Part shown: positions 1-4,509 of the stretch, piece by piece
How positions within the stretch are numbered: position 1 is the first letter of the stretch
Layout: every line of letters begins with the position of its first letter
Origin: Nanobdellati archaeon
GTDB lineage: Archaea; EX4484-52; JAADEF01
Direction of reading: 5' to 3'
DNA length: 5,512 bases
NCBI GenBank assembly: GCA_026997215.1
Contig: JALWJP010000020.1
Coordinates: 2,400-7,911 of the forward strand
Position numbers and translations under genes: made by a program
Notes under the pieces: generated by a model
Databases searched by the model: none
Told to the model about the DNA's origin: nothing
Seen by the model: only the letters and a program-made list of their open reading frames with translations

Positions 1-32
1 TAATCATCCCTAATAAACGAGAGAATTATAAT

Positions 33-41
33 TTTTAAAAG
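33..41 (+). promoter_or_regulatory. Candidate TATA box of the PRC-barrel gene
   Basis: The sequence TTTTTAAAA resembles an archaeal TATA box. A box here would place the transcript start near base 63, giving a leader of roughly 24 bases that includes the AAGGTG ribosome site at 75-80. This is inferred from spacing only; the surrounding sequence is all A+T-rich, so other positions are possible. Confidence 0.4.
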
Positions 42-74
42 ATTTTGTATTATTAATATATTAGCGAATTCTAT

Positions 75-80
75 AAGGTG
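75..80 (+). promoter_or_regulatory. Shine-Dalgarno site deciding the PRC-barrel start
   Basis: AAGGTG lies six bases before ATG at 87. An in-frame GTG at 78 is part of this motif, so it is better read as ribosome-binding sequence than as a start codon. The same AAGGTG motif precedes the 52-aa gene at 4668 and the 47-aa gene at 5336. Confidence 0.75.
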
Positions 81-86
81 TTAATC

Positions 87-350
87 ATGAGAGAAGGCAG
101 AGCCAAAGGCAAAGAAATGATAGGAAAATTAGTTATAAGCGATGAAACAGGAAGAAGTTTCGGAAAAGTAGGAGATATCTCCTTTATCGCAGAAACAGGA
201 GAATTGCTAAACCTTGTGCTGGTAGAACCAACAAAAGCTGCTAGTGAATTGAACTTACAAACAGATGAATCAGGAAGAATATTAATTCCGTTTTCTGCAG
301 TAAAATCCATAGGAGATTTCATAATTGTGGGAGAAAAAGACATCTTTTAG
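87..350 (+). CDS. Small single-domain PRC-barrel protein (87 aa)
   Basis: This 87-residue protein looks like a stand-alone PRC-barrel domain, a small beta-barrel fold. Visible family features are the GKLVISDETGRSFGKVGDI segment (residues about 13-31), a following hydrophobic strand (LLNLVLVEP) and the C-terminal pattern ILIPFSAVKSIGDFIIV (about 66-82), typical of archaeal single-PRC proteins. It has no signal peptide or membrane segment, so it should be cytosolic. Some short archaeal PRC-barrel proteins (CdpB in haloarchaea) join the SepF/FtsZ division machinery; that role here is only a possibility. The ATG at 87 is preferred over GTG at 78 because AAGGTG precedes it. The gene converges on the nucleotidyltransferase gene and their stop codons overlap by four bases, leaving no room for a separate terminator. 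The family call is fairly sure; the function is unknown. Confidence 0.85.
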   Translation: MREGRAKGKEMIGKLVISDETGRSFGKVGDISFIAETGELLNLVLVEPTKAASELNLQTDESGRILIPFSAVKSIGDFIIVGEKDIF

Positions 351-1030
351 CCTTTTATTAATCTCTCATAATCGCTTACTCTTCCAACATCCATCCAAAA
401 ATCATCATGCACATAACCATAAATCTTTTTCCCATCTTTTAGCATAGAAGGAAATACATTTTTTCCAAAATCTGCACCCTCGTAGATATAATCTAAAACA
501 GAAGGTTTAAAAGCATAAATCATGGTTGCTGCAAAATGCTTAAGAGTAGGCTTCTCAACAAAGCCTTTAATCACATTAGTTTCTTCATCTAGCTCAGCCA
601 ATCCAAACTCTATTTTGGTCTCTATTTCTATCAAAGCTATAGTCGCATCTGCATCTTTTTCTTTATGGTATTCATAAAAGCGCTTATAATCTAAGTTGGA
701 TAAGTTATCTCCTGCAACCACGAGAAAATCATCATCTTTCAATTTATCTTTAATAGGAAATAAAGAACCTGCATTTCCAAGAGGTTTATTTTCTTCAGCA
801 TATTCTATGTTAACTCCCCACTTACTTCCATCACCAAAATAATTTTTTATTTGATATCCTAAATATCCAACAGTTATAATAATGTCCTTAAATCCAGAAT
901 CTTTTAGATTCTCTATAATATGCTCCATAATTGGCTTTTGATTAATAGGTAAGAGAGGTTTAGGCATTAAATAAGTATAAGGTCTTAACCTGGTTCCTTT
1001 ACCTCCTGCTAATAAAACAACCTTTACCAT
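347..1030 (-). CDS. Nucleotidyltransferase of the sugar-phosphate family (NTP_transferase)
   Basis: The predicted 227-residue cytosolic enzyme joins a nucleoside triphosphate to a sugar-1-phosphate to give an NDP-sugar and pyrophosphate. The signature loop LLAGGKGTRLRP is at residues 6-17, followed by MPKP with the sugar/phosphate-binding Lys24. Other family landmarks are LGNAG at 84-88, the metal-binding GDN at 107-109, EKP at 159-161 and FWMDVG near 211-216. There is no C-terminal left-handed beta-helix, so it is a single-domain form, unlike bifunctional GlmU. One common motif, NAGIY or NTGIY, reads AATMIY here (167-172), so the sugar and nucleotide cannot be assigned; mannose-1-phosphate, glucose-1-phosphate and GlcNAc-1-phosphate are all possible. 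ATG at 1030 is chosen over GTG at 1045 because the conserved core follows at once and a TATA element lies at leaderless spacing. The nearby glmS fits a role in nucleotide-sugar supply. Confidence 0.88.
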   Translation of the reverse strand: MVKVVLLAGGKGTRLRPYTYLMPKPLLPINQKPIMEHIIENLKDSGFKDIIITVGYLGYQIKNYFGDGSKWGVNIEYAEENKPLGNAGSLFPIKDKLKDDDFLVVAGDNLSNLDYKRFYEYHKEKDADATIALIEIETKIEFGLAELDEETNVIKGFVEKPTLKHFAATMIYAFKPSVLDYIYEGADFGKNVFPSMLKDGKKIYGYVHDDFWMDVGRVSDYERLIKG

Positions 1031-1047
1031 AATTATTATATTCACTT

Positions 1048-1071
1048 AAACTATAAATAAATTTATAGTTT
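1048..1071. promoter_or_regulatory. Palindromic TATA promoter of the nucleotidyltransferase gene
   Basis: A perfect 11-base inverted repeat, AAACTATAAAT and its complement, is separated by only two bases. On the minus strand it contains TTATTTATA, whose near edge is 22 bases from ATG 1030, which predicts a leaderless transcript. The repeat covers the last codons and stop of dfx. The symmetry means it could also serve as an operator or initiate in both directions. The TATA core ACTATAAATAA (plus strand) recurs exactly at 4776-4786. Confidence 0.6.
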
Positions 1072-1440
1072 GATGCTCCACAATCCATGAATATTACAAT
1101 ATGCTCTTACTATCAACTCTTGAGCATCTATATTAAACTCAGCCTCAGGTTTCTCTCCAGGTTTAAGAAATTTTTTACAAATTTGCTCTCCTGATATTAC
1201 CTCTATCCATTCTATGTAATGAGTAGATTCCATAGGGTGCTCGATGCTTCCTACTTTAACTTTAATGCCATTTTCTGTTCTTTCTATAACAGGTACATGT
1301 TTCTCCATACCTGCATCTTCATGCTTTTCCTCTACTTCCTTCATAGGTTGATTACAGCATATCAATTCGCCTTTTCCTTCTATTAACATTTCCACCATAT
1401 TTCCGCATACTTCGCATAGATAAACCCTCTTAACTTCCAT
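1063..1440 (-). CDS. dfx: Desulfoferrodoxin, two-iron superoxide reductase
   Basis: This 125-residue cytosolic enzyme reduces superoxide to hydrogen peroxide without making oxygen. The N-terminal desulforedoxin domain carries the four iron ligands Cys9, Cys12, Cys28 and Cys29 (CEVC and CC). The catalytic domain has the EKHVP motif (Glu46, Lys47, His48), His68, His74, Cys115 and His118, the complete set for the His4-Cys centre, so the protein should be active. Length fits the 2Fe class. A GGTGAG ribosome site at 1449-1444 lies four bases before ATG. The gene begins 11 bases after the glmS stop, so the two are probably co-transcribed from the glmS promoter. The usual electron donor, rubredoxin, is not in the window. 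Presence of this enzyme suggests an anaerobic or microaerobic organism that meets oxygen. Confidence 0.96.
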   Translation of the reverse strand: MEVKRVYLCEVCGNMVEMLIEGKGELICCNQPMKEVEEKHEDAGMEKHVPVIERTENGIKVKVGSIEHPMESTHYIEWIEVISGEQICKKFLKPGEKPEAEFNIDAQELIVRAYCNIHGLWSIKL

Positions 1441-1443
1441 AAT

Positions 1444-1449
1444 CTCACC
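1444..1449 (-). promoter_or_regulatory. Shine-Dalgarno site of dfx
   Basis: GGTGAG on the minus strand lies four bases before the dfx ATG, inside the 11-base gap after glmS. It contrasts with glmS, which lacks a good site and probably has no leader. This supports dfx being an internal operon gene. Confidence 0.7.
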
Positions 1450-1451
1450 AC

Positions 1452-3224
1452 TTATTTCACAGTTACGCTCTTAGCAAGATTCCTTGGTTTATCCGGATCT
1501 GCTCCTCTCTCTAACGCCAAGTAATAAGCAAGAAGTTGTAAGGGAACAATATTAATCAAAGGTTGTAAAACGTTTACTTTAGGAACGGCAATATGAACAT
1601 CAAAAACCTCATGATGCTTAGAACTAATACCTATTACGCGTGCACCCCTTGCCTTAACCTCTAAAGCATTGCTTATTATTTCATCAAAGGTCTCATCCTC
1701 ACTAGCAATAACAATAACATCTGTATTATTATCTATTAAAGCAATGGATCCATGTTTCAAAGCACCCCCCGCAAAAGCTTCAGCATGTATATAGCTAATC
1801 TCTTTAATTTTTAATGCCCCTTCTAAAGCAGTAGCATAATTTACTCCCCTACCTATTATGTATAGATGCTCTTTACTTTTCAATTCTTTAGCTAAATTCC
1901 TAATACTTTCCTTAAATTCCTTGTCCTCAACCATCTCTTTCATTAAGTTAGATACCTTCCTAATCTCTCCATTAAAATCTAAAGCCATAGTTTTAAATAT
2001 AAGAGTGATGAGAAGTAAAAGCTGGGCAATATAACTTTTTGTTGCAACCACGCTTATTTCACTACCCACATGCATTAAAATCGAATAATTCGATAATCTC
2101 ATTAATGTTGAGCCATAAACATTAACTATGCTCACAATCTTTGCTCCTTTCTTTTTAGCAGTTTTCACTGCTTCTATAACATCTGCAGTTTCTCCTGATT
2201 GAGATATCGCAATAACTAGAGTTTTAGGAGTAATAAAATGCTTATAATACTCAAATTCGGCAGCATCCACAACATTCACGTGCTTATGAGCATGTTTAGA
2301 GAAAAGATAACTGGATGCTAAAGCGGCATTATAAGAGCTACCAGAAGCCACAAAAAACACACCATAAGCATTATTAACATCCTCAGCTAGTTTTTCTAAC
2401 GCAGTTTCATTATACGCAAAAACTTCATTAATCTTAAGAGGTTGTTCTTCTATTTCTTTAATAGTATAGTGAGGATAACCATTCAAAGGCTCGTAAGTGT
2501 CATAGAGTTCTTTTTTTATTGGCTCTAATGATTTCTCTATTTTGCTTCCCTTATTTAAATCTAAAAATGTAAGCGCATTAGCACTTAAATCAACAATTGC
2601 TCCTTCTTCATCATTAAAGTATCCTACTCTTTCTACTTTATCAACAAAAGCCTTGGCGTCAGAAGCAAAATAAATTTCTTCTTTATTAACACCAACAAGT
2701 AAAGGAGATCCTCTAACCAAAGCATACACCTTTCCTCTAAATAAAGCAACTATAGCGAAACTCCCTTTTACTTTTTTATTAAAAAGACTTAAAGCAGTAG
2801 CATCCTCGTAATTATTAAGCAGATAATGTAAAAGATTTGCCGCTACTTCAGAATCTGTTTCTGTATAAAACTCATAACCCTTTTCTCTCAACAAATCACG
2901 AAGAGAGGTGTAGTTCTCTATAATACCATTATGAACTAAAGCTAAAGATGCATCAAAAGAAAGATGAGGGTGGGCATTTTTCTCATCTACTGTGCCATGT
3001 GTCGCCCATCGTGTATGGGCGATAACTGCTTTAGCTTTTGTATGTTGCGGATAAGCAACATTACCTATCCTTCCCACTCTTTTCTCAACAACTAATTTGT
3101 TATTAGTGAGAAAGCCCACCCCCCAAGAATCGTATCCTCTATATTCTAATCTTTTGAGCATATCTATAACTTCTTTAACTTCAACCTCTTCTTTAAACCT
3201 AACTACACCAATTATACCGCACAT
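1452..3224 (-). CDS. glmS: Glutamine-fructose-6-phosphate aminotransferase (isomerizing)
   Basis: GlmS converts fructose-6-phosphate and glutamine to glucosamine-6-phosphate, the entry step to UDP-GlcNAc. The 590-residue protein starts MCGIIGVV; Cys2 becomes the N-terminal nucleophile once Met is removed. The glutaminase domain (about 2-240) shows RGYDS (29-33), HTRWATHG (70-77), HNG (98-100) and TDSE (123-126). Two SIS sugar-isomerase domains follow (about 285-410 and 450-580), with SGSS (294-297), SQSGET (341-346), VATKS (393-397) and the C-terminal NLAKSVTVK. By alignment with E. coli, Glu475, His491 and Lys585 match catalytic Glu488, His504 and Lys603. An in-frame ATG at 3233 would bury Cys2 behind three residues; ATG 3224 is chosen for this reason and because the TATA box lies 26 bases away. 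A small oddity is GALKHG where most relatives have GELKHG (Ala488). It is first in an operon with dfx. Confidence 0.97.
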   Translation of the reverse strand: MCGIIGVVRFKEEVEVKEVIDMLKRLEYRGYDSWGVGFLTNNKLVVEKRVGRIGNVAYPQHTKAKAVIAHTRWATHGTVDEKNAHPHLSFDASLALVHNGIIENYTSLRDLLREKGYEFYTETDSEVAANLLHYLLNNYEDATALSLFNKKVKGSFAIVALFRGKVYALVRGSPLLVGVNKEEIYFASDAKAFVDKVERVGYFNDEEGAIVDLSANALTFLDLNKGSKIEKSLEPIKKELYDTYEPLNGYPHYTIKEIEEQPLKINEVFAYNETALEKLAEDVNNAYGVFFVASGSSYNAALASSYLFSKHAHKHVNVVDAAEFEYYKHFITPKTLVIAISQSGETADVIEAVKTAKKKGAKIVSIVNVYGSTLMRLSNYSILMHVGSEISVVATKSYIAQLLLLITLIFKTMALDFNGEIRKVSNLMKEMVEDKEFKESIRNLAKELKSKEHLYIIGRGVNYATALEGALKIKEISYIHAEAFAGGALKHGSIALIDNNTDVIVIASEDETFDEIISNALEVKARGARVIGISSKHHEVFDVHIAVPKVNVLQPLINIVPLQLLAYYLALERGADPDKPRNLAKSVTVK

Positions 3225-3247
3225 ATTGCTCATGAGATCTCAACATC

Positions 3248-3258
3248 TTTATAAATAA
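3248..3258 (-). promoter_or_regulatory. TATA box of the glmS-dfx operon
   Basis: On the minus strand TTATTTATA (3258-3250) continues into AAG. It ends 26 bases before ATG 3224, matching the archaeal TATA-to-start distance if the message has no leader. It would be too close (17 bases) to serve the alternative ATG at 3233. The same nine bases precede the nucleotidyltransferase and 29-aa genes. Confidence 0.65.
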
Positions 3259-3261
3259 ATT

Positions 3262-3298
3262 ATTAAAAAATTTTTTAATTATTAAAATTTATTTTAAT
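3262..3298. repeat. Two adjacent A+T palindromes upstream of glmS
   Basis: Bases 3262-3279 are a perfect 18-base palindrome (ATTAAAAAA and its complement), and 3281-3298 are a perfect 8-base inverted repeat (ATTAAAAT) with a two-base centre. They sit directly upstream of the glmS TATA box, where an archaeal regulator could bind. The A6/T6 runs could also act as a terminator for transcription arriving from the tRNA side. Sequence this A+T-rich forms such repeats readily by chance. I see no gene or other feature in 3299-3353. Confidence 0.35.
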
Positions 3299-3353
3299 AG
3301 TAATTATCTTGTTGATGATCATAAAGAACTACTATAAAGTTATGCACTCCCAG

Positions 3354-3359
3354 AAAAAA
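3354..3359 (-). terminator. Oligo-T stop signal after the tRNA and hairpin cluster
   Basis: The minus strand reads CTTTTTTC here, 15 bases beyond the last strong hairpin (3375-3397). Archaeal RNA polymerase stops mainly at such T runs. A transcript from the tRNA promoter to this point would be about 309 bases. The T run is short, so confidence is moderate. Confidence 0.45.
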
Positions 3360-3364
3360 GATCT

Positions 3365-3374
3365 CAAACATAGT
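3365..3374 (+). repeat. Direct repeat CAAACATAGT, copy 1
   Basis: This is an exact copy of 3521-3530, with starts 156 bases apart. A perfect hairpin follows immediately. On the minus strand the arrangement is hairpin then ACTATGTTTG, followed here by the T run. Confidence 0.7.
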
Positions 3375-3397
3375 GGATTCACGCTTCGCGTGAATCC
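3375..3397. repeat. Perfect hairpin 1, ten-base arms
   Basis: Arms GGATTCACGC and GCGTGAATCC enclose a three-base loop. Three more pairs (3372-3374 with 3398-3400, one a T-G wobble) can extend the stem. On the minus strand the loop is GAA closed by GC pairs, making GCGAAGC, a sequence known to form an unusually stable mini-hairpin in single-stranded DNA. Confidence 0.8.
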
Positions 3398-3400
3398 GCT

Positions 3401-3422
3401 CTTTGGTGAACCTTTAGCAAAG
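3401..3422. repeat. Hairpin 2, five-base arms
   Basis: CTTTG and CAAAG flank a 12-base loop. It is weak on its own and listed because it lies exactly between two stronger hairpins. Bases 3416-3427 (AGCAAAGCAAAC) match 3514-3525 at 11 of 12 positions. Confidence 0.4.
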
Positions 3423-3439
3423 CAAACGCTGCTCGTTTG
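3423..3439. repeat. Hairpin 3, six-base arms
   Basis: CAAACG and CGTTTG pair perfectly around a five-base loop, directly abutting hairpin 2. Confidence 0.55.
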
Positions 3440-3441
3440 AT

Positions 3442-3463
3442 TCAACCGCAAATTATCGGTTGA
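3442..3463. repeat. Hairpin 4, seven-base arms
   Basis: TCAACCG and CGGTTGA pair perfectly around an eight-base A+T-rich loop (3449-3456). It lies just before ACTAT at 3465-3469, which could pair with ATAGT at 3370-3374 to close a four-hairpin junction. Confidence 0.65.
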
Positions 3464-3477
3464 CACTATAATGAATG

Positions 3478-3508
3478 TAGGTGTTCTCCGCTATCGCTCG
3501 AACACCTA
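3478..3508. repeat. Hairpin 5, nine-base arms
   Basis: TAGGTGTTC and GAACACCTA pair perfectly around a 13-base loop (3487-3499). Confidence 0.7.
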
Positions 3509-3520
3509 ATGTGAGCGAAG

Positions 3521-3530
3521 CAAACATAGT
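3521..3530 (+). repeat. Direct repeat CAAACATAGT, copy 2
   Basis: This is an exact copy of 3365-3374. As with copy 1, a long hairpin begins at its right end (3528-3559), so the pair share the same repeat-plus-hairpin layout although the hairpin sequences differ. Confidence 0.7.
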
Positions 3531-3559
3531 CACCTCGTGCCGAAGGCACGATGGTGGCT
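3528..3559. repeat. Hairpin 6, long stem with GAA loop
   Basis: TCGTGCC and GGCACGA (3535-3541, 3545-3551) pair around GAA. After a bulged T at 3552, CACC/GGTG and three further pairs, one a wobble, extend the stem to about 14 pairs. The GAA three-base loop is on the plus strand here, whereas hairpin 1 has it on the minus strand. Confidence 0.75.
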
Positions 3560-3569
3560 CCAGGGTGCA

Positions 3570-3583
3570 GGGAAGGATTTCCC
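3570..3583. repeat. Hairpin 7, five-base arms in the tRNA trailer
   Basis: GGGAA and TTCCC pair around GGAT just after the mature tRNA 3' end in the minus-strand transcript. It might mark the site for 3'-end processing, but that is only a guess. Confidence 0.4.
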
Positions 3584-3587
3584 GCTA

Positions 3588-3662
3588 CGAGCCCGGTGGG
3601 ATTTGAACCCACGACCTGCAGGTTAGAAGCCTGCCGCTCTAACCAAGCTGAGCTACGGGCCC
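3588..3662 (-). tRNA. tRNA-Arg (anticodon TCT)
   Basis: A complete 75-base cloverleaf is visible on the minus strand. The acceptor stem pairs GGGCCCG with CGGGCTC (one G-T wobble), the D arm is GCTC/GAGC with GG in the loop, the anticodon stem is GCAGG/CCTGC with loop CTTCTAA, the variable loop is AGGTC, and the T arm is GTGGG/CCCAC with loop TTCAAAT. The loop gives anticodon TCT, which reads AGA and probably AGG. The discriminator base is G, no intron is present, and CCA is not encoded (TAG follows), so CCA must be added. The hairpin cluster lies immediately downstream, and a TATA-like box lies about 25 bases upstream of the mature 5' end. Confidence 0.97.
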
Positions 3663-3683
3663 ATTCTAAAATGAGTAAAGTAA

Positions 3684-3692
3684 ATTTAAAAA
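3684..3692 (-). promoter_or_regulatory. TATA box of tRNA-Arg at leaderless spacing
   Basis: The minus strand reads TTTTTAAAT, centred about 25 bases before the first base of the mature tRNA (3662). This would start transcription at or within a base or two of G1, leaving little or no 5' leader. A second candidate, GTTATACAAAG at 3694-3704, would give a leader of about ten bases, so the assignment is not unique. Confidence 0.5.
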
Positions 3693-3723
3693 TCTTTGTA
3701 TAACGTAAGAAGTAAAAAAGATA

Positions 3724-4404
3724 TCACCTACCCATCAACTGTAAAGGAAGAGTAAGCAAATTATAGGCATAATACTTCAATCTTTGTATATTAATCCGTC
3801 TTTTATCTTCTTTAATAGCTTCATAAATAACATTATCTGTTTTCCCAAAATCTTCTAAAAAACGTTGTAAAAAATTATGAGCATTAACTAAAGCAACCAC
3901 TCCTTTAAAATAATCTTCCATGTATTTTTTCATTAATCTAAAACTTCTGGGTAAATGATAAGGAGAAGTGATAAGATAAACATCTATTCTAGGAACATTG
4001 ATAATTCCATTTTTATCCAACTCTTCTTTTAGCAAAATAACACCTTCCTCTGTATTCTTCCCGTCAAGACACGTAACAGGATAGGTTCTAACTTCCTCAT
4101 AAATAGACTGTAAACCCAAATATCTTAAAGATTCCTCTGCATTTTCTTTTTGTATCTGGCTTTTCACCTTCCCTTCTAATTTAGAACCCCCACAAAAATA
4201 AACCTTTATCTTATTATACGCCTGAGAGGTTAACCAGGTGACAAGAAGCCCACTCATACCTCTTATTATCCCTTCGTCTGTCTCGTAACTTCCAGGCTTT
4301 TCCCCATACACTTCCCACGCTATCCTAAATCCTTTTTCTGGATAAACTATTTGCTTAGCTTCATGCTCTTTAATCACATAAATACCTAATCTTTCCTCAT
4401 TCAT
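3724..4404 (-). CDS. DUF218/YdcF-like protein (226 aa)
   Basis: The protein has the broken pattern of the DUF218 family (YdcF, SanA and ElyC in bacteria). A hydrophobic strand leads into YFCGGSK (residues 69-75), then NAEESLRYLGL (88-98), DGKNTEEGVILL (114-125, in the place of the SRNTxENA motif), and YLITSPYHLPRSFRLM (143-158), matching the LVTSxYHxxRA motif. Family members have a Rossmann-like core; YdcF binds S-adenosylmethionine and several act in envelope integrity, but the reaction is unknown. There is no clear membrane segment, unlike SanA and ElyC, so it is probably cytosolic. The C-terminal tail is basic (KRRINIQRLKYY). ATG 4404 is chosen with TATA-like TTTTAAAAT about 29 bases upstream. 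The gene stands alone between the tRNA and the small membrane genes. Family is likely; role unknown. Confidence 0.75.
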   Translation of the reverse strand: MNEERLGIYVIKEHEAKQIVYPEKGFRIAWEVYGEKPGSYETDEGIIRGMSGLLVTWLTSQAYNKIKVYFCGGSKLEGKVKSQIQKENAEESLRYLGLQSIYEEVRTYPVTCLDGKNTEEGVILLKEELDKNGIINVPRIDVYLITSPYHLPRSFRLMKKYMEDYFKGVVALVNAHNFLQRFLEDFGKTDNVIYEAIKEDKRRINIQRLKYYAYNLLTLPLQLMGR

Positions 4405-4428
4405 GATAGAAATAATAATACCGAAAAG

Positions 4429-4438
4429 ATTTTAAAAG
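4429..4438 (-). promoter_or_regulatory. Candidate TATA box of the DUF218-like gene
   Basis: CTTTTAAAAT on the minus strand is centred about 29 bases before ATG 4404, so the transcript would have a leader of only a few bases. No good Shine-Dalgarno site precedes this ATG, which agrees with a nearly leaderless message. Confidence 0.5.
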
Positions 4439-4447
4439 AATGGGCTC

Positions 4448-4502
4448 ATAGGGTGTTCACATAATCACAAATCATGTGACGGTCTTATAATCATCGCCCT
4501 AT
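4448..4502. repeat. Nested inverted repeats between the DUF218-like and pilin-like genes
   Basis: ATAGGGTG (4448-4455) pairs with CGCCCTAT (4495-4502), with one wobble. Inside it, TCACAT (4457-4462) pairs with ATGTGA (4474-4479). A competing hairpin joins CTTATA (4484-4489) and TATAAG (4500-4505). The last is followed on the minus strand, after some distance, by T-rich sequence, so the region may end the 52-aa gene's message. It may equally hold a binding site for regulation of the next gene. Confidence 0.4.
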
Positions 4503-4509
4503 AAGAATA

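Larger units (their letters stand above)
3354..3587 (-). other. Hairpin cluster downstream of tRNA-Arg; possible structured RNA or palindromic element
   Basis: No convincing coding frame is present, yet G+C is about 50% (108 of 217 bases in 3371-3587) against 28% in a sampled glmS stretch (2401-2460). At least seven inverted repeats are packed end to end, most of them perfect: 3375-3397, 3401-3422, 3423-3439, 3442-3463, 3478-3508, 3528-3559 and 3570-3583. The flanks ATAGT (3370-3374) and ACTAT (3465-3469) can pair to close the first four hairpins into a multibranched shape. In an A+T-rich genome this profile suits a structured RNA, here read through from the tRNA promoter to the T run. It also suits a cluster of mobile palindromes or an old integration footprint beside a tRNA. 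I could not match it to RNase P RNA, SRP RNA or a C/D box RNA. Confidence 0.5.

Noticed and set aside
71..343. 90-codon open frame on the minus strand opposite the PRC-barrel gene
   Set aside because: It mirrors a well-supported plus-strand gene with a ribosome site and a recognisable domain; the minus-strand product resembles no family and has no ribosome site that I can see.
1031..1045. Nucleotidyltransferase start at GTG 1045
   Set aside because: It adds five residues before a perfect family N-terminus (MVKVVLLAGG), and ATG 1030 fits the promoter spacing.
3225..3233. glmS start at ATG 3233
   Set aside because: It would leave three residues before the catalytic Cys, and the TATA box would be too close to the start.
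3456..3527. 24-codon frame on the minus strand inside the hairpin cluster (starts MFASLTLG)
   Set aside because: It is short, without a ribosome site, and made up largely of hairpin sequence; non-coding structure explains it better.
3365..3530. CRISPR array or integron attC site
   Set aside because: There are only two 10-base repeats with unequal surroundings and no regular spacers, and no attC core motifs or adjacent integrase are visible.
3354..3587. RNase P RNA, SRP RNA or C/D box RNA
   Set aside because: I found no conserved RNase P or SRP motifs, and no C box (RTGATGA) with a D box (CTGA) at proper spacing on either strand.
3578..3662. Second tRNA start or att duplication, because GGGCTCGTAGC after the acceptor resembles GGGCCCGTAGC at the tRNA 5' end
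   Set aside because: GGGCCC is itself palindromic, which explains most of the similarity; no second cloverleaf follows.
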